From Fimbriimonadaceae bacterium (GTDB lineage: Bacteria; Armatimonadota; Fimbriimonadia; Fimbriimonadales; Fimbriimonadaceae), in NCBI GenBank assembly GCA_019638675.1, contig JAHBTE010000001.1, forward strand, positions 1,334,605 through 1,398,604: DNA of 64,000 bases, read 5' to 3'. Position 1 is the stretch's first letter, and each line of letters opens with the position of its first letter. Shown piece by piece: positions 9,973-18,597 of the stretch. The position numbers were made by a program, and so were the translations under genes. Under the pieces are notes generated by a model. The model ran no database searches and was not told where the DNA came from. It worked only from the letters and a program-made list of their open reading frames with translations.

Positions 9973-11136
9973 ATGGTTCCGTTTTGCATGATCGCCGTAT
10001 TTAGCAAAGTCTCTGGCTTTGTGGGCGAACCAAATGGACCATCTCTTTCTGCCGAAGCCGCAATCGTTATGGATGTGACGACCGGCCGGGTTTTATGGGG
10101 CAAGAACATTCAGCGATCTATGTATCCGGCTAGCACAACCAAACTGCTGACCGCAATCATCTTGCTGGATGAAACCTCGCCCACAGATGTAATCCAAGCT
10201 CCTGCCGACATCAAAGAAATTAAAGGTTCATCGCTGCATCTGGAACCGAAGGAGCAGATTTCAGCAAAGGATGCTCTCTATGCTTTGCTGATTCGAAGCG
10301 GAAATGATGTGGCGCATAGTATCGCAGTTCATCTGAGCGGATCGGACGAAAAGTTTGCCGAGAAAATGAATGCCTATTCTCAAAAATTTGGCATGAAGAA
10401 CTCGCTCTGGGTGACTCCGCATGGACTAAACAATCCTTGGCATAAGACCACGGCATACGACATGGCGTTGCTAGGTAGGGAAGCCGCTAAGCACCCGGCG
10501 ATCCTTGAAGTTACTTGTAGCGAAAAACACACGGTCACCCGTGACATCAATCAAAAAGACACCTTGCTGATTAACAAAAATAAGCTTCTGAAATTGGATC
10601 AAAGCAACCGTGGTTTGAAAACTGGCTACACAGATCCAGCGGGACATTGTTTTGTTGGCCTGAACGACTCTGATTTTGGTCAAGTGGTGACTGTGGTTCT
10701 GAATTCAAACGACTGGTGGGGCGACCAACTCAAACTTGTGAATTGGACAAAATCCCGCTTCGGCATTGTGAACACGATTGCAGAAGGCAAGACGATTGAA
10801 GTTCCCGTGCCAAATGCGAAAGATGGGCAAGTGCTGAAAGCCAAAGTTGCAGAACCGATCACTGCGCTTGTCAGCAATCACGATTTGACAAATCTGCAGA
10901 TCAACCTGGAAGAAGCTAATCACGAGGCTCCAATCCAAGAGGGAGCTGATCTGGGCAAGGCAGAGGTTATCGTCGGTGGCCAAAAATTTGAGGTGGAGTT
11001 GGTCGCGATGAATTCGGTAGAGGCAAAATTTTCGTTAGAGGAATTCAAAAACAATCCTCTTGCAATCGGGTTCGTCATCATTGCCAGCGCCGGGTACTGG
11101 CTGAGGAAGCGAACCTACAAACGGCTACAATCGTAG
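9973..11136 (+). CDS. D-alanyl-D-alanine carboxypeptidase (DacF-like, S11 family)
   Basis: This penicillin-binding protein trims terminal D-Ala from peptidoglycan stem peptides. All three active-site motifs are visible: SxxK at residues 54-57 (ASTTKL), SGN at 109-111 and KTG at 216-218. A hydrophobic N-terminus acts as a signal sequence. The C-terminus ends in a transmembrane anchor (LAIGFVIIASAGYW) with basic residues after it, instead of the amphipathic helix of E. coli Dac proteins. The scpA-scpB-dac-rluB order is a common operon in Gram-positive and deep-branching bacteria. Confidence 0.92.
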   Translation: MVPFCMIAVFSKVSGFVGEPNGPSLSAEAAIVMDVTTGRVLWGKNIQRSMYPASTTKLLTAIILLDETSPTDVIQAPADIKEIKGSSLHLEPKEQISAKDALYALLIRSGNDVAHSIAVHLSGSDEKFAEKMNAYSQKFGMKNSLWVTPHGLNNPWHKTTAYDMALLGREAAKHPAILEVTCSEKHTVTRDINQKDTLLINKNKLLKLDQSNRGLKTGYTDPAGHCFVGLNDSDFGQVVTVVLNSNDWWGDQLKLVNWTKSRFGIVNTIAEGKTIEVPVPNAKDGQVLKAKVAEPITALVSNHDLTNLQINLEEANHEAPIQEGADLGKAEVIVGGQKFEVELVAMNSVEAKFSLEEFKNNPLAIGFVIIASAGYWLRKRTYKRLQS

Positions 11137-11143
11137 TTCGCCC

Positions 11144-11965
11144 ATGCCCGCCGACCGCAAACCTAATCCCAAAAAGCCTCGACCAATTCCGGCAAAGAAT
11201 CAGAGTTCTGTTGCCAAGAAGAAGGAGGCAGATTCCAATGAACCACTCCGATTGCATCGTTATCTGGCAATGTGCGGAATCGCGTCACGACGCAAAGCAG
11301 AAGAAATCATCGCGGAAGGCAGGGTGACAGTAAATGGCGAGCTTGTCACCGAAATGGGGGTGAAAGTAACACCATCTGACGAGGTGAAGGTTGATGGGAA
11401 CTCTGTTCGCAAAGCAGAAATTCGGCTGTATCTGCTGAACAAGCCCGTTGGAATCGTTACGACATTGAACGATCCGCAAGGGCGGAGATGCATCTCCGAT
11501 TTGTTGCCTGCTTCGGCCGGGCCAATGAAGCCAGTCGGTCGCTTAGATATGCAGAGTGAGGGGCTACTATTCCTCACTAATGATGGCGATTTGGCGACTC
11601 GACTCGCCCACCCTCGTTACGGAATTGACAAAGAGTACATCGCAGTATTGCAAGGGATTCCATCGGACAGAACACTCGCTAGATTGGAGCGCGGTGTGCA
11701 TTTGGACGGGGTTCGCACTGCTCCGAGCAAATGGGAGTTTATGGGTCAGATTAAAAACGAAAACCAATCGCGCGTGAGGATTATTCTTCATGAAGGCAGA
11801 AACCGCCAGATCAGAAGAATGGCGGAAATGGTCGGGCACCAGGTTGTGAGCCTCAAGCGAGTTCGCATCGGCCCTTATTCCAGCAAAGGAATGGCAGAAG
11901 GTGAAATGCGTTTGCTGGGTCAGAAAGATATTGATCTTCTCCGCAAGATTGTTGGTCTAGCCTAA
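11144..11965 (+). CDS. rluB: 23S rRNA pseudouridine synthase (RluB/RsuA family)
   Basis: After a basic, disordered leader of ~30 residues comes an S4 RNA-binding domain (RLHRYLAMCGIASRRKAEEI). The pseudouridine synthase domain follows, with catalytic Asp135 in PVGRLDMQSEGLLFLTNDG and the typical HEGRNRQIRRM segment. RluB modifies U2605 of 23S rRNA in E. coli; the exact position here is not knowable from sequence alone. It is last in the scpA-scpB-dac-rluB run and convergent to apbE. Confidence 0.92.
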   Translation: MPADRKPNPKKPRPIPAKNQSSVAKKKEADSNEPLRLHRYLAMCGIASRRKAEEIIAEGRVTVNGELVTEMGVKVTPSDEVKVDGNSVRKAEIRLYLLNKPVGIVTTLNDPQGRRCISDLLPASAGPMKPVGRLDMQSEGLLFLTNDGDLATRLAHPRYGIDKEYIAVLQGIPSDRTLARLERGVHLDGVRTAPSKWEFMGQIKNENQSRVRIILHEGRNRQIRRMAEMVGHQVVSLKRVRIGPYSSKGMAEGEMRLLGQKDIDLLRKIVGLA

Positions 11966-11970
11966 CACTT

Positions 11971-12864
11971 TTAGTCTGAAGAAATAATGAGTTGTACTTT
12001 GAAGTCCTTTGCAATGTGCACGCCGCTTTGCCCCATCACACAGAATGCAGTGGCCAGGGGATCGGAAAGCAGTCCGCGTTCGGCAATTACCGTTGCCGTG
12101 AATTGATTTGTCAAGCCGATGCCAGTGCGCGGATCAACGATGTGTGAGTACCGCACCCCATCAATCACTACGAATTGTTCGGCATCCCCGCTGGTGCTGA
12201 CCGCGCAGTTAGCCAGCGGCGTAAACCCGAGTTGTCCAGGAATTTGAACTGACCATCCCGACTGATTCGGCGGCGGATTGCTGATCGCGATGTCGCCCCC
12301 CGCCTGAATGAGTGCACTATTGATTCCATTGGCTTTGAGCGCTTTAAGCCCCTCATCAGCTGCGTACCCTTTGGCGATCCCGCCAAGATCAATCGCAACT
12401 CCCGCCTTTTGAATTGTGATTTCTCGATTCTTGGGATTAAGCAAGAGATTTTCGTAGCCAACCAAATTCAGTGCTTTCCTAGTTTCTATTGGGCCAGGCA
12501 TTCGACCCGTTTTCCGAGCATTGCGCCACAGCTGCACCACTGGGCCAGCCGTGATGTCGAATGCTCCATCTGTGCGGCGAGAAATCTCCTGCGCCTTCTC
12601 AATAACCGTGAACAAGTCTTCGGAAACTTTTGTTGGCGTGAGCGGCTTGATCTGACGAACTTCGCTGCTTGGGCGATAGTCGCTCATGATCTGCTCAAGC
12701 TCGGCAAACCGTTTGTATGCCGCGCTTGCTGCTCGGTCTGCAACACCTTGCGACTCCGCGTACAAAGTAATGCGGACTTCGCCCCCCATGTGGATTTCGG
12801 TAAAGGCATACCGATTGAGCATGGGTTGGTTCATCAATGAAATTGTGAGCCATGCAGCGAGCAT
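11971..12864 (-). CDS. apbE: FAD:protein FMN transferase (ApbE family)
   Basis: ApbE enzymes attach FMN covalently to Thr of flavoproteins using FAD, usually outside the inner membrane. The 297-aa protein has a short hydrophobic N-terminus (export or anchor likely), the YRPSSEVRQIKPL region, the GGIAKGYAADEGLKAL helix, the ALIQAGGDIAIS segment, and STSGDAEQF with HIVDPRTG near the C-terminus. No flavoprotein target is adjacent, so the client is unknown. Confidence 0.9.
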   Translation of the reverse strand: MLAAWLTISLMNQPMLNRYAFTEIHMGGEVRITLYAESQGVADRAASAAYKRFAELEQIMSDYRPSSEVRQIKPLTPTKVSEDLFTVIEKAQEISRRTDGAFDITAGPVVQLWRNARKTGRMPGPIETRKALNLVGYENLLLNPKNREITIQKAGVAIDLGGIAKGYAADEGLKALKANGINSALIQAGGDIAISNPPPNQSGWSVQIPGQLGFTPLANCAVSTSGDAEQFVVIDGVRYSHIVDPRTGIGLTNQFTATVIAERGLLSDPLATAFCVMGQSGVHIAKDFKVQLIISSD

Positions 12865-12932
12865 TTGATGAGTTTAGCGGTTTTGATCGGTTAGCACTGA
12901 CAGCAGTATTACGGGAGTGATACACTTGAGCG

Positions 12933-13688
12933 GTGCTGACAGTGGCATTGATGGTTGGATTGATGACGGAGCAAGAAACGGGATGGGTCGAAAAGATTCC
13001 GGGGCATTTACCGACGTTTGAGATGCGCAAAATCCCGGGCGGGAAGTTTGAATTTCAGGGCAAGCAAGTGGAAGTCAAGCCTTTCGCTATCGGAGTTACC
13101 GAAGTCACTTGGGATATTTACGACATCTTTGCTTACCGGCTCGATCTTAGCCAAGAAGAAGCGGCATCGGATGAAGTAATTGCGAGTCGCCCCAGTAAAC
13201 CGTATGGCGCACCGGATCGTGGGTTTGGCCATCAAGGGTTTGCCGCCCTCGGAATGACCGATAACTCCGCCCGGCAGTTCTGCGATTGGCTCAGCAAAAA
13301 AACTGGAAAAAGGTATCGCTTGCCCACCGAAGCGGAGTGGGAATATGCCGCTCGCGCGGGCGGTGGAATGAACGTTCCGACGCCAATTGATGACTACGCC
13401 TGGAATTGGGATAACGCTGACGATGCGGCTCAACCGGTCGGCAAATTAAAGGCGAATGCGTGGGGACTTTTTGATATGCTCGGCAACGCCGCAGAGTGGG
13501 TGAAAACCACAGATGGCAAATTCTGCATTAAAGGTGGTCACTTTTATATGAAGCCCAATTTGATCAAGTTTGATTGGCGAGAGTTTCACTCACCGAAGTG
13601 GCAAGAACGTGATGCCCACGTGCCAAAAAGTAAGTGGTGGCTATCCGACGGCGACTTTGTCGGTATGCGGCTAGTCTGCGATCTTTAG
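12933..13688 (+). CDS. Secreted formylglycine-generating-enzyme (SUMF1/FGE-fold) domain protein
   Basis: A short hydrophobic leader starting at GTG precedes a complete FGE-fold domain: IPGGKFEF, EVTWDIYDIF, ARQFCDWLSKKTGKRYRLPT, EAEWEYAARAGGG and GLFDMLGNAAEW are all family signatures. The paired catalytic cysteines of true sulfatase-activating enzymes are not seen at the C-terminal position, where FCIKGGHFY stands, so a non-catalytic or binding role is more likely. No sulfatase is nearby. It is divergent from apbE. Confidence 0.8.
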   Translation: MLTVALMVGLMTEQETGWVEKIPGHLPTFEMRKIPGGKFEFQGKQVEVKPFAIGVTEVTWDIYDIFAYRLDLSQEEAASDEVIASRPSKPYGAPDRGFGHQGFAALGMTDNSARQFCDWLSKKTGKRYRLPTEAEWEYAARAGGGMNVPTPIDDYAWNWDNADDAAQPVGKLKANAWGLFDMLGNAAEWVKTTDGKFCIKGGHFYMKPNLIKFDWREFHSPKWQERDAHVPKSKWWLSDGDFVGMRLVCDL

Positions 13689-15262
13689 GAATGTACAGGC
13701 AGTTCAATCGTCGCGGTTGTGCCTTTGCCAACCACGCTTGAAATCGTCAACTTGCCGCCATGGGCGGTCACGATTGATTCCACAATACTCAGCCCAAGTC
13801 CAGTTCCTCCCGAAGCTTGAGTGCGGGAAGAATCCACTCGATAAAAACGCCTGGTGAGGTTCGGTAGGTGCTCGGCGGGGATGCCTTCGCCAGAATCCAT
13901 GACAACGATCTGCACGGAGTTTGCTCCCTTTACAACAGCGACTTCGATTGATCCATCTTCTGGCGTATGGCGAGCGGCATTTGTCAGCAAGTTGATGACC
14001 GCCCGTTCCAGGCTGGACGAATCGCAATTCAAACTCAAATCACCAGATAAAGATAATTTTAGGCGGATATCCTTTTCTAATCCAGATATCCGTACTGCAT
14101 TCTTGACAATTGAATTCACTGAATGAGGAGCTAGGTTTTGGGGATTGACTTGGCCTTCTGAGCGGGCGAGCAACAGCATTTGCTCAACCAACCCGGTCAT
14201 TTGGTCGGCAGAATGACCGATAGTCGCAAGCCGCTCTTTTGTATCGGCATCAATTTCAGGATCATCTTGTGAGGAAGACGTAATGATTTTTATTCGTGTG
14301 AGCGGAGTTCGGAGTTCGTGCGAAGCGTCGGCGGTGAACTGCTTTTGAATTTGCAAAAGGCGATCTTTTTCTGCAAACGAAGTATTCAAGCGGGCAACCA
14401 TCCCGTTGAACTCTTGCGCCAGCTGGGCAAGTTCATCATTACCTTGGGTGGGGATGTTGCGGTTTAGATTGTTTTCCGTGATCTCCTTGGCGGCTTCTGT
14501 GACCTCTTCAATCGGCTTCATCGCCCGGCGAGTGAGGAACATCCCCCCAATTCCGGCAAGTAACAACGTGCAAGGAATGAGGATTGCCAGCGCAAGAAGC
14601 TGGGATTTGCGTATTGAATCAAGCGTGTCAAGTTCGCTCGCCGCTTGAATAACGCCAATCACTTGACCCTGCCGCTTGATCGGCAACGAAATAATCCGGA
14701 GCGACCGGGTGGCAGTTCTGATTGTTTTGAATTCCACTCGACCCGCAAACGACGCGTTGAGCAGACCTTCATCCCACGGTTCGGTGACGCCAGGTGGATT
14801 CATCACCTTGCGTTCTAAGTTGATCATGCGAGGTCGCCTGAGATTCAATATCTCACGCGATTCGTCATCCAATCCTTCTGGCAAGGCGGGGTATCGCTGA
14901 GCCGCGCCAAATCCGGGTTCAAAATTTCCGTTTGGAGGGCCAGGTTCAGTTTGCGGTTGATTGGTGCCCGAACCGCCGCCTTGGTTTTGGCGAAGCATCC
15001 CTTCTGGGTTATCAGGGTCTGGTTGCCTGCGTTGTCCGCCACCCTGACCAAAACCTGCACCACCGCCACCGCCACCTTGTCCTGGAGGGCCGACTCGCTG
15101 ACCTCCCATCCCGCGTTCAGTTCGCGAAATAAGTTCTTGGTCAATCGCATGCATCGCCAGTTTTTGGTTGGCAAACGCCATGATTCCGCCGACGAGCAAG
15201 GTGGCAATGGCAAGAATGCCAATGTTCCACAGAGTCAATCGGAGTCGGAAGCTCATTGCCAA
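13685..15262 (-). CDS. Sensor histidine kinase with Gly/Pro-rich extracytoplasmic region
   Basis: Order of parts: TM1 (residues ~9-30), an extracytoplasmic segment of ~190 residues, TM2 (~222-243), HAMP (~244-296), the HisKA phospho-acceptor His315 in ADASHELRTPLT, and the HATPase domain with N box (LLTNAARHTPE, N428), G1 (DSGEGIP) and G2 (GGTGLGLSI). Residues ~51-120 of the sensor segment are extremely rich in Gly, Gln, Asn and Pro and look disordered. It is encoded 5 bases after its response regulator. Confidence 0.93.
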   Translation of the reverse strand: MAMSFRLRLTLWNIGILAIATLLVGGIMAFANQKLAMHAIDQELISRTERGMGGQRVGPPGQGGGGGGAGFGQGGGQRRQPDPDNPEGMLRQNQGGGSGTNQPQTEPGPPNGNFEPGFGAAQRYPALPEGLDDESREILNLRRPRMINLERKVMNPPGVTEPWDEGLLNASFAGRVEFKTIRTATRSLRIISLPIKRQGQVIGVIQAASELDTLDSIRKSQLLALAILIPCTLLLAGIGGMFLTRRAMKPIEEVTEAAKEITENNLNRNIPTQGNDELAQLAQEFNGMVARLNTSFAEKDRLLQIQKQFTADASHELRTPLTRIKIITSSSQDDPEIDADTKERLATIGHSADQMTGLVEQMLLLARSEGQVNPQNLAPHSVNSIVKNAVRISGLEKDIRLKLSLSGDLSLNCDSSSLERAVINLLTNAARHTPEDGSIEVAVVKGANSVQIVVMDSGEGIPAEHLPNLTRRFYRVDSSRTQASGGTGLGLSIVESIVTAHGGKLTISSVVGKGTTATIELPVHS

Positions 15263-15267
15263 ATCAG

Positions 15268-15942
15268 TTATTCCTCCGGGGGCCGCAGCACATATCCGAG
15301 CCCATGCACGGTATGAATCAATCGCGGTAGATGCGGTGGGTCAATCTTTTTGCGAAGGGATGACATGTGGAAGTTCACCGTATTGGGTTGGTTCTCTAAG
15401 TTGTTCCAAACCCGGTCGAGAATCGCATCTCTGGTGAGAACATGCCCAGTGTGACGAGCAAGAGCTTCTAACAGCGTGAACTCGCGGCGAGTTAATGAGA
15501 TTGCTTCTGTCCCCCGCTTGACCGTGAAAGAATGAGGGTCGATAGTGAGGTCGGCAATTTCGATCAGGTCAGCTTTGTTCTGAGATTCTCGCCGTGTAAT
15601 TGCACGAATTCTGGCCATGAACTCCTGGAAATCGAATGGCTTAACAAGGTAATCATCGGCTCCTGCGTCCAAACCAGCGACTCGATCTTCAATTGCATCC
15701 TTGGCGGTCAGCATCAAAATCGGGGTCGGATTTTGCGCTGTGCGGAGTGACTTGCAAACTTCGATTCCAGATTTGCCGGGAAGCATGACATCCAAAACGA
15801 TTGCCGAATAGGAGTTTTCGATTGCCAAGTTCAGGCCAGATTCGCCGTCTCGGGCGACGTCAGCCTGGTGGTTTTGGCGACGCAAAGCGCGTTCCAATTC
15901 AGAAGCAATGACGAGGTCATCTTCCACAATGAGAATGCGCAT
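15268..15942 (-). CDS. OmpR-family response regulator
   Basis: The receiver domain has the acidic pocket (VEDD, residues 6-9), phospho-acceptor D51 in AIVLDVMLPGKSG, and Thr/Lys in LMLTAKD and YLVKPFDF. The C-terminal winged helix is the OmpR/PhoB type (LTRREFTLLEALARHTGHVL, with RVWNN and VHGLGYVLR). At 224 aa it is standard length. It is the first gene of a two-gene operon with the histidine kinase. The regulon cannot be inferred from the sequence. Confidence 0.95.
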   Translation of the reverse strand: MRILIVEDDLVIASELERALRRQNHQADVARDGESGLNLAIENSYSAIVLDVMLPGKSGIEVCKSLRTAQNPTPILMLTAKDAIEDRVAGLDAGADDYLVKPFDFQEFMARIRAITRRESQNKADLIEIADLTIDPHSFTVKRGTEAISLTRREFTLLEALARHTGHVLTRDAILDRVWNNLENQPNTVNFHMSSLRKKIDPPHLPRLIHTVHGLGYVLRPPEE

Positions 15943-15996
15943 GATTCTATTGTGGGTGGTTTTTGTTTGGGAGTTGTGAGGAAACCGCTACTTCTT

Positions 15997-16599
15997 CTAT
16001 TTTTTGGCGATGCGGAGTAAGGTCAAAACGCCAATCGGTTTACCCGCAGAAACTCCTTCGTGGCAACTCATACACTTGTCGCTTGGGGCGGTGACCATTC
16101 TCATTTCGATCATTGCCTTGCGACCGGCATAATCCATTTCAGTTGTGGCTGTTTTCTCGCCGGAAAGAAAGAGTTTTTTTGCCGCCGCTGGAGCGACTTC
16201 ATCGCTGAATTTACGCTCAGCCTTGAAATAATCTTGGTTTTCAATAAAGTTGGTATGGTTCAGGTGATAGTAGGAATACATGAATCCTTTTCGCTTTGGA
16301 GTGCCTTTTTCATCAAATAGACCAAATGAAAGCACCGCCGGGACAAAGTCATCTGTCAGTTTTTTCCACTCATCTGCCGCGTCTTTTTCAGCTGGATCGT
16401 TGACTCTAAATGCAGGACGACCGTGGATTCCTGGCATCCGACTCAAGCCAAATCTTCCGTCCGTCGGATCTTGTTGCAGGATTTTTTCGGCGTTGGCAAG
16501 AAACTCCATCGCTAGCTTTTTGTCCGCCGGAATTTCATCGTCTAAACCAGCGGGAAGTGCACCTAAGAGTCCAATTGCAAATAACGAAGCGGTGAGCAT
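15997..16599 (-). CDS. Exported haem-binding DUF3365-type protein (CxxCH)
   Basis: A cleavable signal peptide is likely at residues 1-20. The rest matches the Tll0287-like/DUF3365 layout: a helical N-terminal part and a C-terminal c-type haem site in KCMSCHEGVSAG followed by IGVLTLLR. In this family the single covalent haem is thought to sense redox state or small ligands. Here the domain stands alone, not fused to a kinase. It lies next to, and on the same strand as, a two-component system, so a sensing partnership is possible but unproven. Confidence 0.75.
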   Translation of the reverse strand: MLTASLFAIGLLGALPAGLDDEIPADKKLAMEFLANAEKILQQDPTDGRFGLSRMPGIHGRPAFRVNDPAEKDAADEWKKLTDDFVPAVLSFGLFDEKGTPKRKGFMYSYYHLNHTNFIENQDYFKAERKFSDEVAPAAAKKLFLSGEKTATTEMDYAGRKAMIEMRMVTAPSDKCMSCHEGVSAGKPIGVLTLLRIAKK

Positions 16600-16664
16600 T
16601 TTAATCTCCAGAAGTAACAGCTATTACACAAAAATTGAATCTAAAAGTTCCTCAATCGGATGGC

Positions 16665-17288
16665 TTAGCGGAGGTTTGGTAAGTGATCTTCCCACTTCGG
16701 CCTGGACTGAATCAGATTCTCTAATGTCGCTTTTACTCGCGGCCAATCTTCAGGAACACAACTGAAGAAAACCGTGTCGCGCCAGGTTCCGTTAGGTAAT
16801 TTGAGATGGTTTCGTAAGGTGCCTTCTCTGGTGAGACCGATATTGGTCATTGCCCGCTGAGATTGCTCATTTTTGCTACTGGTTTTGAGTTGAACCCTCA
16901 TGGCTCCAAATTCATGGAGAGCATGGTCAATCATCATCAATTTCACGATAGGGTTCAGGCTTGTTCCACGTAGCGCTTTTGTGTACCAAGTGAATCCGAT
17001 TTCTAACCCCCTATGCTCTGTGCGAATATCAAAGTAAGTCGAAGAACCAACGAACACGCCTCCCGCATAAATCGCCTGAGCAAAGAACCCCGGCTTGGTT
17101 CGCAGGGTTATGTAGTCGCGGATATCTTGTAAATCCAAAGATCGCGGCTCCTCAGTGAACAAATGCATGGTCTGCGGATCGGGGAGCAGGGCTGCACGGT
17201 ACTCCTCAGCGTGTTCCAATGTGAGGGGAACGATTTCCACTTCGCCTTTTTTTAGCGATACAGCTTGCGGAGCGAAGTTGGAGTTCAT
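16665..17288 (-). CDS. GNAT-family N-acetyltransferase (RimJ/RimL-like)
   Basis: The 207-aa protein has the RimJ/RimL pattern: an N-terminal LTLEHAEEYRAAL, a central GLEIGFTWYTKALRGTSLNP that forms the acetyl-CoA pyrophosphate-binding loop, and VQLKTSSKNEQSQRAMTNIG towards the C-terminus. It would transfer an acetyl group from acetyl-CoA to a protein N-terminus or small amine; the substrate is unknown. It stands alone, divergent from a secreted protein gene. Confidence 0.88.
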   Translation of the reverse strand: MNSNFAPQAVSLKKGEVEIVPLTLEHAEEYRAALLPDPQTMHLFTEEPRSLDLQDIRDYITLRTKPGFFAQAIYAGGVFVGSSTYFDIRTEHRGLEIGFTWYTKALRGTSLNPIVKLMMIDHALHEFGAMRVQLKTSSKNEQSQRAMTNIGLTREGTLRNHLKLPNGTWRDTVFFSCVPEDWPRVKATLENLIQSRPKWEDHLPNLR

Positions 17289-17351
17289 ATCGAATGATTT
17301 TATTCGGACTCAGGCCATACGTTGGTAAGTGCTAGGCCGTAAACTAATCAG

Positions 17352-18071
17352 GTGTTTTCATTTCTTGTCGCATCAGTCTTACTGAACGATTCGTCGTTTT
17401 CTGCGCAGAGCGGAAATCCCAAGCCGATGGCTTCCACAAACGTCCAAATGGTGAGTGCCGACATCAAAGTTAAAATCCCAAGCTGCGAAGTCATGGTCAC
17501 CTACCAATTTCATAACACCACAAACAAAGCCACGACTGTGACGATGGCGTTTCCGGAAGAAGGTTACGATGCGAGCCTTGAAAATAAAAAAACTTGGTTC
17601 AAGTGTTTTAAGAGTTGGATTGACGGGGTGGAAACTGAAGTGATCGCCAAGCGAGTGGACGATAAAGATTACGATCCAGATTTTGGCTACAAGGTTTGGT
17701 GGGTCAAAGATGTGCCGTTCAAGGCGAATCAATCTCGCATCGTTGCGAATACCTATGTTTCTCAGCCAGGGAGCAGTGCTATGCCCGACAAGTTCTTTGC
17801 CTACATTGTTCACACAGCCAAGAACTGGAAAGGAAACGTGAAAAAGCTGAGGTTGGAACTGGATGTCTCTGGCCTTCCAAAAGGGAAGCATTTTGCCGTT
17901 CAATCTAAGCCGAACAAGATCACAGGGAACAAACTCGCGTGGTTCTGGGAAAATTTTGAGCCATCAACCCAAAATGATCTTTTTGTCCAGTGGCCGCATC
18001 CCGAATTTGAATATCCAAACGATATAAATTGGTTTGAATTCTTTCAAAATCCGGTTTACGTCGTGCAGTAA
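17352..18071 (+). CDS. Secreted protein of unknown function (DUF4424/VIT-like beta domain)
   Basis: A GTG start gives a hydrophobic signal-like leader. The mature part opens with MVSADIKVKIPSCEVMVTYQ and HNTTNKATTVTMAFPEEG, a pattern seen in beta-rich domains such as DUF4424 or the VIT domain, where exported proteins carry decorated beta-sheets. The protein is 239 aa, rich in aromatic residues towards the end (FENFEPSTQNDLFVQW), and has no cysteine motif or anchor. The role is unknown. Confidence 0.65.
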   Translation: MFSFLVASVLLNDSSFSAQSGNPKPMASTNVQMVSADIKVKIPSCEVMVTYQFHNTTNKATTVTMAFPEEGYDASLENKKTWFKCFKSWIDGVETEVIAKRVDDKDYDPDFGYKVWWVKDVPFKANQSRIVANTYVSQPGSSAMPDKFFAYIVHTAKNWKGNVKKLRLELDVSGLPKGKHFAVQSKPNKITGNKLAWFWENFEPSTQNDLFVQWPHPEFEYPNDINWFEFFQNPVYVVQ

Positions 18072-18134
18072 GTTAGTCTGAGGCATTGAACCAAATGGAG
18101 CCAAAGCTCCGCTCAATTCCGGCATAATAGAGTT

Positions 18135-18596
18135 GTGAGTGACCTTTCGGTGAAGGTGGAAGAGTTAGCGACTCTGATGACGGAGTTTGGGTTAGAAAAA
18201 GCCCAAATGAAAGGCGAGGATTGGTCTGTAGAACTAGCCGTCAATCCAGAAGTCCGCGGCGGCGCAGTCGTTGCGGCCGCACCCGCGCCCGCAGGTTCTG
18301 TACCAACTGCTCCAAAAGTTGCCCCCAAACCAAAGGTTGAAAAGAAACCAGCTGGCCCAACCGGAACTCCCGTAAGCTCGCCTATGACTGGCATTTATTA
18401 TTCGAGTAGTAGCCCAGGCTCACCGCCATTTGCAAAAGAAGGCGATACGGTTCAAGCTGGTCAAGTGGTTGGGTTGATCGAGGCGATGAAAGTCTTCAAC
18501 GAAATCACTGCTCCTGTTGGTGGTCTGGTGACCAAGGTGGCTGCGGAAAATGGCAAGCTCGTCCAGCCAGGCGACCCGCTCCTCTACATCGGCTGA
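18135..18596 (+). CDS. accB: Biotin carboxyl carrier protein of acetyl-CoA carboxylase
   Basis: AccB carries biotin for the first step of fatty-acid synthesis. The N-terminal ~40 residues form the AccC-interacting helix region, an Ala/Pro/Lys-rich hinge spans ~45-80, and the biotinyl domain ends the protein with the biotin-accepting K119 in GLIEAMKVFNEI. The PPFAKEGDTVQAGQ loop matches the AccB-type thumb. A GTG start is used. accC is not adjacent. The stop is separated from the homoserine dehydrogenase ATG by one base. Confidence 0.93.
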   Translation: MSDLSVKVEELATLMTEFGLEKAQMKGEDWSVELAVNPEVRGGAVVAAAPAPAGSVPTAPKVAPKPKVEKKPAGPTGTPVSSPMTGIYYSSSSPGSPPFAKEGDTVQAGQVVGLIEAMKVFNEITAPVGGLVTKVAAENGKLVQPGDPLLYIG

Positions 18597-18597
18597 G

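Noticed and set aside
12409-12840. 143-codon open frame opposite apbE
   Set aside because: It lies within a clear ApbE gene and its translation has random composition with many Cys, His and Trp residues.
18101-18114. Small hairpin GGAGC-CAAA-GCTCC before accB as a terminator
   Set aside because: No T tract follows and the stem is only five base pairs.
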